DNA of 64,000 nt. It comes from an uncultured Mucilaginibacter sp. (GTDB lineage Bacteria; Bacteroidota; Bacteroidia; Sphingobacteriales; Sphingobacteriaceae). How positions within the stretch are numbered: position 1 is the first letter of the stretch; each line of letters opens with the position of its first letter. The position numbers and the translations under genes are program-made. The stretch is from the NCBI RefSeq assembly GCF_913773635.1, contig NZ_CAJYGQ010000001.1:1-64000 (forward strand), read 5' to 3'. The notes below the pieces were generated by a model. The model made no database searches. It worked only from the letters and a program-made list of their open reading frames with translations, and had not been told where the DNA came from. This document shows positions 53,660 to 62,590 of the stretch, piece by piece.

Positions 53660-54238
53660 TTACATAGCCTTTCGCATTTTGCTAAAAAATTCAGGCGTTA
53701 CACCAATGTACGAGGCTATTTGCTTTTGTGGTAATTGATGAATTAAAGTTGGATAACGCTTGCAAAAGCGGTCGTATCGTTCTGCAGCAGGCAAACTCAG
53801 GTTATCAATAAGGCGTTGCTGATAAGCTACTAATGACTTTTCGGCCAGTATGCGAAACACCCGCTCAAACTTAGGCACTTGTTTATATAAATCTTCCTGA
53901 CTGCTTTTTGGAAGCAACAGCATCTCGGTATCTTCCAACGCTTCAATATTTAGGCTGCCTGGTTGATGGGTAAGTAAGCTGTACATGTCGGCCATCCACC
54001 AATCACGCGGGGCAAAGCTAAGCACATGTTCGTAGCCGTTGTGGTCTACAGTGTAGCCCCTCAAGCATCCCGAAATAACAAACGCCGAATGGCGGCAAAT
54101 ATCGCCGTTGGCAACCCAATGGTGTTTGCGTTTAATTTGCTTTGGTTGAAGCATGCCAGTAAATAAATCCTTTTCGGCCAACGTAAGCATCACATGCTTG
54201 CTTACATTTTCAGTAATCAGTTCAAAATGCGCGTTCAT
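53660..54238 (-). CDS. Crp/Fnr-family transcription regulator (short)
   Basis: 192 residues. A cyclic-nucleotide-binding-like roll (about 25-125) has FVISGCLRGYT and IEALEDTEMLLLP. The C-terminal part has LPAAERYDRFCKRYP and a compact helix-turn-helix ending ASYIGVTPEFFSKMRKAM. It belongs to the short Bacteroidota group, related to but clearly diverged from the protein at 29886. There are no cysteine clusters, so it is not an iron-sulfur Fnr. Targets are unknown; it is divergent from the response-regulator gene. Confidence 0.87.
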   Translation of the reverse strand: MNAHFELITENVSKHVMLTLAEKDLFTGMLQPKQIKRKHHWVANGDICRHSAFVISGCLRGYTVDHNGYEHVLSFAPRDWWMADMYSLLTHQPGSLNIEALEDTEMLLLPKSSQEDLYKQVPKFERVFRILAEKSLVAYQQRLIDNLSLPAAERYDRFCKRYPTLIHQLPQKQIASYIGVTPEFFSKMRKAM

Positions 54239-54385
54239 AAAAGAATAAAAGTAAAACTTTATTCATGAACTGCAGGATTATAAAAGGTGAGTTGTAATTA
54301 TCACTATTAAGTGTGCAAGATACACTATCCTTAAAAACTATAATTAATAAAGCGGGTTTCAAGTGTGTATATCGGTAATATGAGC

Positions 54386-54757
54386 ATGAAAAACAGAATT
54401 TTATTGATAGACGATGACAAGCTTACCTTAAGCATAACATCATTAATTCTTGAAAAAAGAGGGTATGTAGTTAAACGCCATGAGTGTGTTGAAGGTATAT
54501 ACGATGCAATAGAAAAATTCGAGCCTCATTTAATTATACTTGATGCAAGGCTTCCGGATGGCGATGGTCGTAAAGTTTGCCAAGAAATAAAATTGAATAA
54601 GAGTTTGCAGCACATTCAGGTTATCATGTGTTCGGGGTTAATGGATATAATGGAATCTTTTAACCAGCAAGGACCGCCTGATGGTGTTATACCTAAACCT
54701 TTTGATATGGATCAGTTTTTAAGCCTTATTCACAATAAGCTTCCTTTGGCTGCATAA
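54386..54757 (+). CDS. Stand-alone receiver-domain response regulator
   Basis: About 123 residues from ATG 54386; GTG 54365 and ATG 54380 are in-frame alternatives. One receiver domain has the acidic pocket IDDDK, the phospho-acceptor D53 in ILDARLPDGDG and the lysine of PKPFDMDQF. There is no output domain, so it probably acts by protein contact or as a phospho-relay. The next gene on the same strand encodes a BLUF photoreceptor, 106 bases downstream with its own promoter box, which suggests but does not prove a light-signalling pair. Confidence 0.87.
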   Translation: MKNRILLIDDDKLTLSITSLILEKRGYVVKRHECVEGIYDAIEKFEPHLIILDARLPDGDGRKVCQEIKLNKSLQHIQVIMCSGLMDIMESFNQQGPPDGVIPKPFDMDQFLSLIHNKLPLAA

Positions 54758-54839
54758 GTTAAGAGCAAAAAGGTGTATGTAAGATTAATATTACATACAC
54801 AGCCATTACCATAAGAACAAATGGCCATGCACTGGCTTG

Positions 54840-54847
54840 TATATTTG
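54840..54847 (+). promoter_or_regulatory. Bacteroidota -7 promoter box before the BLUF gene
   Basis: TATATTTG matches TAnnTTTG and ends 16 bases before the ATG at 54864. There is no clear -33 TTTG. Confidence 0.45.
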
Positions 54848-54863
54848 TAGCCATTCTACCTGC

Positions 54864-55289
54864 ATGAAATACTTAGTTTACATTAGTACGGCAGATCATC
54901 TCATGAATCAAGATGAGCTTTTGGATATACTGGAGGCAAGCCGCAAAAACAACAAAAAAAATAATCTTACCGGCATGCTGCTTTACGGTGAAGGCGTGTT
55001 TATACAAATGCTGGAAGGTGAACCATCCCAACTTGCCGAAACATACAAAGCAATTGAGCATGACTTCCGTCATAAAAATATTATAAAAATGACGGAAGGC
55101 GAAATGGAGCAACGGCATTTTCCTGAGTGGCGCATGGGTTTTAAGGCAGCTAATGCCGATGAACTGGCACAATTTGATGCTTACATTGATCCGCGGCAAC
55201 CCGGATTTTTGAGCAGCGAAAAGTCAAATGCCATCATTAATATGATGAAAACTTTTGCCGACACCAACCGCATGTCTGATAATTACTAA
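54864..55289 (+). CDS. BLUF blue-light photoreceptor
   Basis: About 141 residues from ATG 54864; an in-frame start nine codons earlier is less likely. The BLUF (flavin-binding blue-light) domain fills residues 1-95: Tyr6 in LVYIST, Asn34 in NNLTGMLLYG, Gln48 in FIQMLEGE, and Trp89/Met91 in FPEWRMGF, which are the flavin photocycle residues of known BLUF proteins. The remaining C-terminal helix region may contact a partner. No output domain is fused, so light is signalled to a separate protein, possibly the nearby receiver. Confidence 0.92.
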   Translation: MKYLVYISTADHLMNQDELLDILEASRKNNKKNNLTGMLLYGEGVFIQMLEGEPSQLAETYKAIEHDFRHKNIIKMTEGEMEQRHFPEWRMGFKAANADELAQFDAYIDPRQPGFLSSEKSNAIINMMKTFADTNRMSDNY

Positions 55290-55379
55290 TAACAAGTTCA
55301 CGATTAAAAATTACAGGTAAACAACGTTTATCAGGTTTTGCTAATCTATTCTGTACAGTTTCCTTAATAACAAAATCGT

Positions 55380-55387
55380 TATCTTTA
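55380..55387 (+). promoter_or_regulatory. Weak -7 box before ubiE
   Basis: TATCTTTA matches seven of eight positions of TAnnTTTG and ends 7 bases before the ATG at 55395. Confidence 0.35.
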
Positions 55388-55394
55388 CGGCCTC

Positions 55395-56126
55395 ATGAGT
55401 AAAATTGTAACGCCGTATCAAAACCAACAGTCAACTAAAAAAGAGCAGGTTGCCGATATGTTCAATAACATATCAAAAACTTATGATTTTTTGAACCACT
55501 TTATGTCGTTGGGGATTGACATTGTTTGGCGAAAAATTGCAATTAATGAGCTTAAGGCTGCACAGCCAAAACGTATACTTGATGTTGCTACAGGCACAGG
55601 TGACTTTGCTTTTGAAGCATTATCCATATTAAAGCCCGACAAGATTATTGGCGTCGATATTTCGGCGGGAATGCTTGACATTGCTAAACAGAAGATAGCC
55701 AAACGCGGACTAAGCGATCGTTTTGAGGTGCGTTTGGGTGACTCTGAAAAGCTACCATTTGAAAGTAATGAGTTTGATGCCCTCACAGTTGCTTACGGGG
55801 TACGCAACTTTGAAAACCTCGAGGCTGGCCTGGCCGATATGAGGCGCGTACTAAAACCAGGCGGCAAAGCCGTAGTGCTTGAGTTTTCAAAGCCAAAGGT
55901 GTTTCCGGTTAAGCAGCTTTACAATTTTTATTTTAAATACATTACACCTGGTATAGGCCGGCTTTTCTCAAAAGATGCCCGTGCCTATTCATACCTGCCT
56001 GAGTCTGTTGCTGCATTTCCTGATGGTAAAAGTTTTGTAGCCCTTATGGAAAAGGTTGGTTTTAAAAGCACGAAAAACAGGCCTTTATTATTTGGTATTT
56101 GTTCTGTTTACACAGGTATAAAGTAA
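55395..56126 (+). CDS. ubiE: Demethylmenaquinone methyltransferase (UbiE/MenG type)
   Basis: 243 residues. UbiE signatures are DMFNNISKTYDFLNHFMSLGID near the N-terminus, LDVATGTGDFAFEAL (SAM motif I), VAYGVRNFENLEAGLADMRRVLKPGG and a C-terminal LLFGICSVYTG. It methylates the quinone ring in the last step of menaquinone synthesis. The next gene starts on the base after its stop, so the two are translated together. The UbiA-type prenyltransferase at 29044 would supply its substrate. Confidence 0.93.
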   Translation: MSKIVTPYQNQQSTKKEQVADMFNNISKTYDFLNHFMSLGIDIVWRKIAINELKAAQPKRILDVATGTGDFAFEALSILKPDKIIGVDISAGMLDIAKQKIAKRGLSDRFEVRLGDSEKLPFESNEFDALTVAYGVRNFENLEAGLADMRRVLKPGGKAVVLEFSKPKVFPVKQLYNFYFKYITPGIGRLFSKDARAYSYLPESVAAFPDGKSFVALMEKVGFKSTKNRPLLFGICSVYTGIK

Positions 56127-56855
56127 ATGATGGTAAAAAAGGCCATAAGCTTACTGGCATTATTGCTACTTGGCAACCTAGGCTATGCACAGGTGCAGGC
56201 CTGGGGTGGAGGTGCCGATGAAAACCTGATAAGTTTTGGCTTTAGCTTTCAATATATACAGCAAGACTACAAAATTGTAAGGCAGGATACGTGGCGAACA
56301 CCCATAAAAGATCCTGAAACCGGCAGCAATTTAACCAGCCCTTTAACTCGTATAAGCTCAAAGCCAACGCCCGGTTTTACTGTGGGTTTTATAACACGTT
56401 ACAGGGTGGCCGAGCATTTAGAGTTGAGAACAACCCCTGCTTTGGTATTTGCCGATCGTGAGCTTAATTATGAATTTGAAAATAAGGCTGATGATTTGAA
56501 CCGTCAAATTCAAACTACATCTATTGACATGCCTTTGCTGCTAAAGCTCCGGTCAGACAGGTTAAAAAATTTCCGGGCTTATTTGGTTGCTGGTGTAAAG
56601 TACTCGCTTGCAGTAAATAAAGGTAAGATTGACCCCAACGACGAACCCTTGCAACAAAAAATCCTAAACCGGAGGGGAATAGGATCATATGAGTTTGGCT
56701 TGGGATGCGATATATATTTTGAGTACTTCAAAATGTCGCCCGAAATTAAGGTAGCCAACTCTTTCAACAGTGTTTTAGTCGGAAATGCTCCCTTAAGCCA
56801 GCCATTAAACAAGCTGTTTTTGCATAGTTTAATGTTCAGTTTACATTTTGAGTAA
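56127..56855 (+). CDS. porT: PorT-like outer membrane beta-barrel protein
   Basis: 242 residues with a signal peptide (about 1-21, ending GYAQ). The mature protein is a small barrel with LISFGFSFQYIQQDYKI near the start, repeated aromatic strand ends and a terminal FSLHFE. The size, the strand pattern and the position directly after ubiE match PorT of the type IX secretion system in Bacteroidota. Its start overlaps nothing: the ATG is the first base after the ubiE stop. The identification is strong by context, less by sequence. Confidence 0.75.
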   Translation: MMVKKAISLLALLLLGNLGYAQVQAWGGGADENLISFGFSFQYIQQDYKIVRQDTWRTPIKDPETGSNLTSPLTRISSKPTPGFTVGFITRYRVAEHLELRTTPALVFADRELNYEFENKADDLNRQIQTTSIDMPLLLKLRSDRLKNFRAYLVAGVKYSLAVNKGKIDPNDEPLQQKILNRRGIGSYEFGLGCDIYFEYFKMSPEIKVANSFNSVLVGNAPLSQPLNKLFLHSLMFSLHFE

Positions 56856-56889
56856 TTTAAAACAAACTTCGTTACTGTGCTTTAAGGTC

Positions 56890-56908
56890 ACTGTTTATAA
56901 CAGTTTTT
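56890..56908 (+). terminator. Short hairpin with T run, possible terminator
   Basis: ACTGTT (56890-56895) pairs with AACAGT (56899-56904) around a three-base loop and is followed by T's. It lies just after porT and overlaps the end of the - strand gene. The stem is short. Confidence 0.4.
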
Positions 56909-57125
56909 AATAATCGTTCAGCTGTTCGCCAATTGTTTGTATCTCCTCGGCACTAAAGCCAGCATCATCAATTGCGGCCCATGTATACATTGTTTCCTTG
57001 TATATGCTTATCGAAAAATCATCGGTAGTGACGTCATAGTAGGTGGTTTCGCCTTCAATATGCGGATGCACGGTTGCCTCAATCAGTCGGCTGTTTATTG
57101 ATAATGTTATTCCAAAGTCTTCCAT
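56907..57125 (-). CDS. Small acidic hypothetical protein (72 aa)
   Basis: An ATG-started frame of 72 residues, acidic, with several aromatic residues (TYYDVTTDDF, YTWAAIDDAGFS). No signal or hydrophobic helix is seen. The amino-acid use looks coding, and the gene sits alone between porT and the desaturase gene. I do not recognise a family. Confidence 0.55.
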   Translation of the reverse strand: MEDFGITLSINSRLIEATVHPHIEGETTYYDVTTDDFSISIYKETMYTWAAIDDAGFSAEEIQTIGEQLNDY

Positions 57126-57230
57126 AGTTTCTATTTAACAACGTAACACCTGTTAAGGTTGTGTTAAAAAGTACAATAATCCAACATTTAATACCTACCT
57201 TACAAAAAAAGAAATTTAAACTAAAAACTG

Positions 57231-58286
57231 ATGGCTTTTATTGATCGTGTGTTGGAGCAGCCTTCCTATGGCTGGATGAACGAAGATGGTGATTTATCAA
57301 AGCCTAAGGCTTCCCAAATTTTCAAGGAATTTTTTTTCAGGCTAAACGTTTTTTCTAATAAAAAGAATTGGCTGTCATTCACAAGCTGGATGATGATTGT
57401 TTGCCTGGCGGTTCCATTATCCTTTTTTATCTTCAAGTATTTTACGTTTGCGCTCTTATTTATTGCCTTTGCCTATAGTATGATAGTGATGGGGTCGCAT
57501 GGTACAGTTTGGTATCACCGTTACTGTACACACCGGGCGTATAAGTTTCGTAACCCTGTTTGGCGTTTCATTACTCAAAATATAACGCTTAAAATTATTC
57601 CCGAAGAGATTTACGTTATATCACATCACGTACATCATGCCAAGTCAGATCAGCCGGGTGATCCTTACAACGCGCAAGGTGGCTTTTTATATTGCTTTTT
57701 AGCTGATGTTAACCATCAGGCCATTGCCCGAAACATGGACGAGCAAACTTATGGACGTTGTGTAAAACTTATGCAGCATACAGGCCAGGTATCTAATAGT
57801 TACTCGCGTTACCAAAAATGGGGAACGTTGGCTTGTCCATTGCGCACTATTGCTGCTATATTACTTAACTGGGGGTTTTGGTATCTGACGTTTTATTTAA
57901 TTGGCGGCCACGCACTCGCCTGTACATTATTTGGCGCCGCCGGATTCTGGGCTGTTGGTGTTCGTACTTTCAACTACGAAGGGCATGGCAAAGGAGAAGA
58001 CAAGCGAAGAGAAGGTACAGATTACAACCAGGCCGATATGTCGGTTAACCAGGTATGGCCGGGTATTGTGGCCGGTGAGTGGCATAATAACCATCACTTG
58101 TACCCTAAAAGTGCACGTTCGGGCTTTTTGCCCCACCAGCTTGATTTAGCATGGTGTTACATCAAATTCTTGCATCTCATTGGTGGTGTTACGGAATATA
58201 CCGATTCTAAAAAGAAGTTTTTGAAAGAATACTACCAGCCTTATAAAATGGCGCAATTACAGCCGCAACCTGTACTTGTGAAGTAG
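57231..58286 (+). CDS. Membrane fatty-acid (acyl-CoA) desaturase
   Basis: 351 residues. The three histidine boxes of the di-iron desaturase/hydroxylase family are clear: HRYCTHR (about 97-103), HHVHH (about 131-135) and HNNHH (about 284-288). Hydrophobic helices flank boxes one and three. This type of delta-9-like enzyme introduces a double bond in acyl chains using oxygen. No partner ferredoxin or cytochrome b5 gene is adjacent. A long hairpin follows the stop. Confidence 0.92.
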   Translation: MAFIDRVLEQPSYGWMNEDGDLSKPKASQIFKEFFFRLNVFSNKKNWLSFTSWMMIVCLAVPLSFFIFKYFTFALLFIAFAYSMIVMGSHGTVWYHRYCTHRAYKFRNPVWRFITQNITLKIIPEEIYVISHHVHHAKSDQPGDPYNAQGGFLYCFLADVNHQAIARNMDEQTYGRCVKLMQHTGQVSNSYSRYQKWGTLACPLRTIAAILLNWGFWYLTFYLIGGHALACTLFGAAGFWAVGVRTFNYEGHGKGEDKRREGTDYNQADMSVNQVWPGIVAGEWHNNHHLYPKSARSGFLPHQLDLAWCYIKFLHLIGGVTEYTDSKKKFLKEYYQPYKMAQLQPQPVLVK

Positions 58287-58290
58287 TAAG

Positions 58291-58342
58291 TTCCATATAA
58301 CAACAAAACCCGCTTAATAGCGGATTTTGTTGTTATATGGAA
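58291..58342. terminator. Long perfect stem-loop between convergent genes
   Basis: The arm 58291-58308 pairs with 58325-58342 over 18 perfect base pairs (outer TTCCATATAACAACAAAA / TTTTGTTGTTATATGGAA). One mismatch is followed by an inner CCGC/GCGG and a six-base loop. It lies between the desaturase and the trehalose-synthase gene, which converge here. Confidence 0.75.
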
Positions 58343-58363
58343 ATATTGTAGACAAGGTAATTG

Positions 58364-61300
58364 TTACATCCTGTTATATAGTCGCACCCAGCTTAAAAGC
58401 TTGCCTTCAGTGTTCTCATCAATGGTTTCTGTAAGCCGCCACATCCAGTTGTTCTTGAGAGATGAAGGATTGTTCATACGTGAAGATGCATCTGCTCCAA
58501 TAACATCCTGCATAGGTAAAATAGCAATCTTTGCAGTTGAGGCATAAGCTTGACGCGCCAGAACGTCATGTATGTTTTTTGACTTAACCGACTGGCCCGT
58601 ATACTGCTCAATTTGCTTTTTAATATCTTTGGTTACATCTTCATTAAACCAGCCAACGGTGGTGTTATTATCATGCGTACCTGTATAAACAAGATAGTTT
58701 TCCTGGTAGTTATGAGGTATGTACAATGATGCTGCAACGTTGTCACCAAATGCAAACTGCAAAATTTTCATACCGGGCATTTCAAACTCGTCACGCAGTT
58801 TAAACACCGGTTCATCAATTTCACCCAAGTCTTCAGCAACAAACGGAAGCTTACCTAGGGCATCTTTAACGGCATTGAAAAAGTCATTACCAGGACCGGT
58901 TTTCCATTTGCCGTTTTTAGCAGTGTCATCACCGGCGGGTACTTCCCAATAAGCAGAAAACGCACGAAAGTGATCTAACCTGATAAGATCAAATAGCTCC
59001 ATGTTTTTCTTAAGGCGTTTTATCCACCAATCGTAACCCCTTGCTTTCATTACGTCCCAGCGGTAAACAGGCATTCCCCATAGTTGCCCATCGGCGTTAA
59101 AATAGTCTGGAGGTACTCCGGCAACGCCTGCCATACGCCCTTCAGCATCCAAATTAAAGCCATCAATATTAGCCCAAATATCAACCGAATCATGGCTTAC
59201 ATAAAATGGTATATCTCCAAAAAGGGTAACGTTCAATTGACTGCAATAGCTTTTAAGATCATGCCATTGGCGGTCAAAAATAAATTGCTGCCACTTAATT
59301 TCGTTTATAGTAGCTTCATGCAAACCGCTGAAACGTTTGACGGCTGTAGCTTTCCGTTGCCTGTATTCTGCCGGCCATTCGTACCATGGCTCGTTGTTAA
59401 AGTTTTGCTTTAAGGCTATGAACAAGGCAAAATCATTGAGCCAGTAAGCTTCTTTTTTGCAAAACCGTTCATATTGTTTTTCCAGCTTGTTAAAGTTACC
59501 TTCGGTATAATTGCGATAGGCCATAGTCAGCAACTGACTTTTGATATTACTTGCCTCATTATAGTCAACTTTGGCATTTACAGGAAGGGTGAATTTCTCA
59601 ATTTCCTTGTTGGTGAGCAAACCTGCTTCAACAAGCAATTGCGGACTTATAAGTAAGTTGTTTCCCGCCATGCTACTTACCGAGCTGTAGGGCGAAAACT
59701 GCTGCTCGGCTCCGGTTGGGTTTAACGGAAGCAGTTGCCAGTATTTTTGTCCTGAACGGCTTAAAAAGTCTGCAAAGTTGTAGGCACCTGTACCCAAATC
59801 ACCCACACCAAATGGTGACGGCAACGAAGTTATGTGCATTAATATACCAGCCCCTCTGTTTGTTTCAGGTAGCTGTAGTTTGAGTACTGCTAATGGAATG
59901 GTATTAAACACATCTTTAATGCGAATACTGCTTTCGATAGCTTTTCCATCGATGCCACTTAAAATGTTACTCCATTCGGCAGGTGCTTCGGCCGGTAGTA
60001 TAACGCGTGTGTTGCGCCATTTTAATTCAGTTGCATTGCGGTCTTGGTCGCGACAAAGCACAGGTAAATTTACAGGAGCAACGGTAACATACCAAGTTTG
60101 CTTATAGCGCCGCGCATAGGCTATGATGTAATCGCTGTAAGCACCTTTCACTTTAAGCGGAATATAGCTCCCATTAGCAAAAGCATCAGCGTTTTCTCTG
60201 CGTTCGGTAAACAGCTTTTGCGTAAGCCACAATTTAATTTGGCCTGTAAAGCGTTCATTCCACAGCTTGGTAATGAGGGCTTCGGCGTCTTGGCTGTCAC
60301 TAATTTCGTTTAGAAAACGGTTTCTTAACTCGTAATCAACCGGTCGGCGGTTATCAGGATCAACTAAACTTAAATCCCACAAATCGGTTCCTTGGTAAAC
60401 ATCAGGAATGCCAGGACTTGTAAACTTAAGCAATACCTGGGCTAAAGAATTTATAATTCCATAGTCAGCAACCTTTTTGTGAAAAGCTTCAAATGAGTGC
60501 CAAAAGTCGCTTTCTTTATTTAAAAGCTGTTCAGCAAAGCTCAGTGTTGCCTTTTCGTATTCCTCATCAGGCTGTGCCCAGTTCGAATTTGTCTTGGCCT
60601 CGCGTAATGCTTTGGTCAGGTACTCTTGTAACCGGTTCGTAAAGTCATCTTCAGATTGGCCCGGCATAGGGTATGCACCTACCAGTGTTTGGTAAATGAA
60701 GTATTCATCGTTAACATCGGGTGCCTCACTTGTTTTAACATCGGCGTTAATTTGTTGCCACTGTTTTACTGTTTGAATCCATGTTTTTGATAAATCAGTA
60801 AGCACGTTAAGGCGCGCCCTAACATCTTCCCCACGTTTTGTATCATGCGTGGATGTGCCGTTAATAGCAAGCGGCCACTGCTGTTGCCGCTGTTTCATCA
60901 GCTTGTGATACTCTTTAGTGCTTATACCAAACGCTTCCGGCGCATCACCAACCTCGTTATGGCCAATGAAGCGGTTGTAAGTATACATTAAGGTATCCTC
61001 AACGCCTTTAGCCATTAGTGGGCCGCTAAACTGCATTAAGCGCTGGTAAAACTGTAAAGCGCGTTGGTTATAATCGGCGCTGCCAAGCTTTGGCTTTTCA
61101 AGCAGTACAATTTCCAACAGGTTTAAAGCAGGCCTCAGTTTAGAATTTTCATCTTTAGCTTGCGTAAATATTGCTTTTACCGCATCATACTCATCGGGTT
61201 GCAACGGTAACTTATTACCATAATAGCGGTATACAGGGCAAAGAATAAGCAGTTGCGCAATAGCCTTTTTTACCAAATCGGCATCAATGCCGTCAATCAG

Positions 61301-62590
61301 TTTTTTGTCAGTAAGTTTAAGGCGTTTAAACAGCTGATACAAATTATCCAGCTCGCCACCCATGTGCTCAAATAAAATAGCCGCTTTTTTAGTTTTTATT
61401 TGGTCATGTACCGGTTGCTCACTATCAACAAGATCATTGTAGAAAGAAGTAAATCTTTTTTTTGCTGCCGCGTTAGTAAACAGATTGTTTAATACCGACA
61501 GGTAATCGTAGCCGGATGTACCTTGCAACGGCCAGCTTTCGGGAAGTTTTTCGCCTTGTTCAAGAATTTTTTCAGCTACTATATAGGTGTCTTCGCCAGC
61601 CAGTTCTCTTAAGCGTTCAAGGTATTGCGCCGGGTCATAAAGCCCGTCGATATGATCTATTCTTAAACCTTTAAAAACACCCGCCTCAACCTGATGCTTA
61701 ATAAATTGATGAAAATGGTCAAATACTGCTTTGTCTTGAATGTTTAAACAGATAAGACTGTTCACCGTAAAAAAACGCCTGAAGTTAATACTCTGATCTG
61801 TTTCCTGCCAGCTGCACAGCCGATAAGCTTGATTGTCAGCTAATTGCTTCAACAAATCGTGACTTTGGTTTACCAAAACAATGTTTTGATCAAAGTGCTG
61901 CTTAAAGTCTTCATCGTTAAAGGCCTTTATTAGCTTTTGCTTTACACCCTGCCATCTGATTGCATACAGTCCCGCATCTGTAGTGGGTAGTGTGTTGATA
62001 CTCTTAACCAGGCTTTGCAGCGTTTTATTTTCCGTGTTAAGAACGTTGCCCAATATGGCAGCGTACGAAGCCGGACTTAGCGGATATAAACTATCAAAGT
62101 ATTTAAAAACCAGGCCCTGCTGCTGTTCATAGGCAACTGTAAGTTCGTTGTTCTCAATGGTTTCGTTTAAGCTGCTTCCTAAAAATGGAACCATAAGCGG
62201 TTCATCCCTGAATAGGGCAGAGGTCCATGTTGCATCGAAAAAAGATGCATACATAGACAGCTTCCCTTTTTCAAGCACATCCATTAACCACGGGTTATTG
62301 TGATGGAACCCCATGTGGTTAGGAACAATATCCTGCAACCAGTCAATATTGCTTTGCCCCAGTCTGGATGTAATTGCCTTTAGCTGTTTTTCGGTGCCAA
62401 TTTCGGGATTAATACGATGCGGATTCACCCCATCATAACCGTGCGTACTACCCGGAGCTGCCTCAAATACAGGGGATGCATATATTGTACTTACACCCAG
62501 CTTTTGCAGGTAAGGAATTATACGCTCAAAATCATCAAACGTAAACGCCGAATGGAATTGAATACGGTAGGTAGCAACAGGATTATTCAT
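58364..62590 (-). CDS. treY-malQ: Fused malto-oligosyltrehalose synthase / 4-alpha-glucanotransferase
   Basis: 1408 residues. The N-terminal half (about 1-880) is TreY: TYRIQFHSAFTFDDFERIIPYL, YASPVFEAAPGSTHGYDGV and HIDGLYDPAQYLERL. The C-terminal half (about 905-1408) is MalQ: ITSLPSPFGVGDLGTGAYNF, LIRLDHFRAFSAYWEVP (catalytic Asp), FVAEDLGEI (Glu) and YTGTHDNNTTVGW. TreY turns the reducing end of maltodextrin into a trehalosyl unit; MalQ rearranges maltodextrins, which may supply TreY with longer chains. The fusion is unusual compared with the separate genes of most bacteria. It starts 8 bases inside the treZ gene's end. Confidence 0.93.
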   Translation of the reverse strand: MNNPVATYRIQFHSAFTFDDFERIIPYLQKLGVSTIYASPVFEAAPGSTHGYDGVNPHRINPEIGTEKQLKAITSRLGQSNIDWLQDIVPNHMGFHHNNPWLMDVLEKGKLSMYASFFDATWTSALFRDEPLMVPFLGSSLNETIENNELTVAYEQQQGLVFKYFDSLYPLSPASYAAILGNVLNTENKTLQSLVKSINTLPTTDAGLYAIRWQGVKQKLIKAFNDEDFKQHFDQNIVLVNQSHDLLKQLADNQAYRLCSWQETDQSINFRRFFTVNSLICLNIQDKAVFDHFHQFIKHQVEAGVFKGLRIDHIDGLYDPAQYLERLRELAGEDTYIVAEKILEQGEKLPESWPLQGTSGYDYLSVLNNLFTNAAAKKRFTSFYNDLVDSEQPVHDQIKTKKAAILFEHMGGELDNLYQLFKRLKLTDKKLIDGIDADLVKKAIAQLLILCPVYRYYGNKLPLQPDEYDAVKAIFTQAKDENSKLRPALNLLEIVLLEKPKLGSADYNQRALQFYQRLMQFSGPLMAKGVEDTLMYTYNRFIGHNEVGDAPEAFGISTKEYHKLMKQRQQQWPLAINGTSTHDTKRGEDVRARLNVLTDLSKTWIQTVKQWQQINADVKTSEAPDVNDEYFIYQTLVGAYPMPGQSEDDFTNRLQEYLTKALREAKTNSNWAQPDEEYEKATLSFAEQLLNKESDFWHSFEAFHKKVADYGIINSLAQVLLKFTSPGIPDVYQGTDLWDLSLVDPDNRRPVDYELRNRFLNEISDSQDAEALITKLWNERFTGQIKLWLTQKLFTERRENADAFANGSYIPLKVKGAYSDYIIAYARRYKQTWYVTVAPVNLPVLCRDQDRNATELKWRNTRVILPAEAPAEWSNILSGIDGKAIESSIRIKDVFNTIPLAVLKLQLPETNRGAGILMHITSLPSPFGVGDLGTGAYNFADFLSRSGQKYWQLLPLNPTGAEQQFSPYSSVSSMAGNNLLISPQLLVEAGLLTNKEIEKFTLPVNAKVDYNEASNIKSQLLTMAYRNYTEGNFNKLEKQYERFCKKEAYWLNDFALFIALKQNFNNEPWYEWPAEYRQRKATAVKRFSGLHEATINEIKWQQFIFDRQWHDLKSYCSQLNVTLFGDIPFYVSHDSVDIWANIDGFNLDAEGRMAGVAGVPPDYFNADGQLWGMPVYRWDVMKARGYDWWIKRLKKNMELFDLIRLDHFRAFSAYWEVPAGDDTAKNGKWKTGPGNDFFNAVKDALGKLPFVAEDLGEIDEPVFKLRDEFEMPGMKILQFAFGDNVAASLYIPHNYQENYLVYTGTHDNNTTVGWFNEDVTKDIKKQIEQYTGQSVKSKNIHDVLARQAYASTAKIAILPMQDVIGADASSRMNNPSSLKNNWMWRLTETIDENTEGKLLSWVRLYNRM

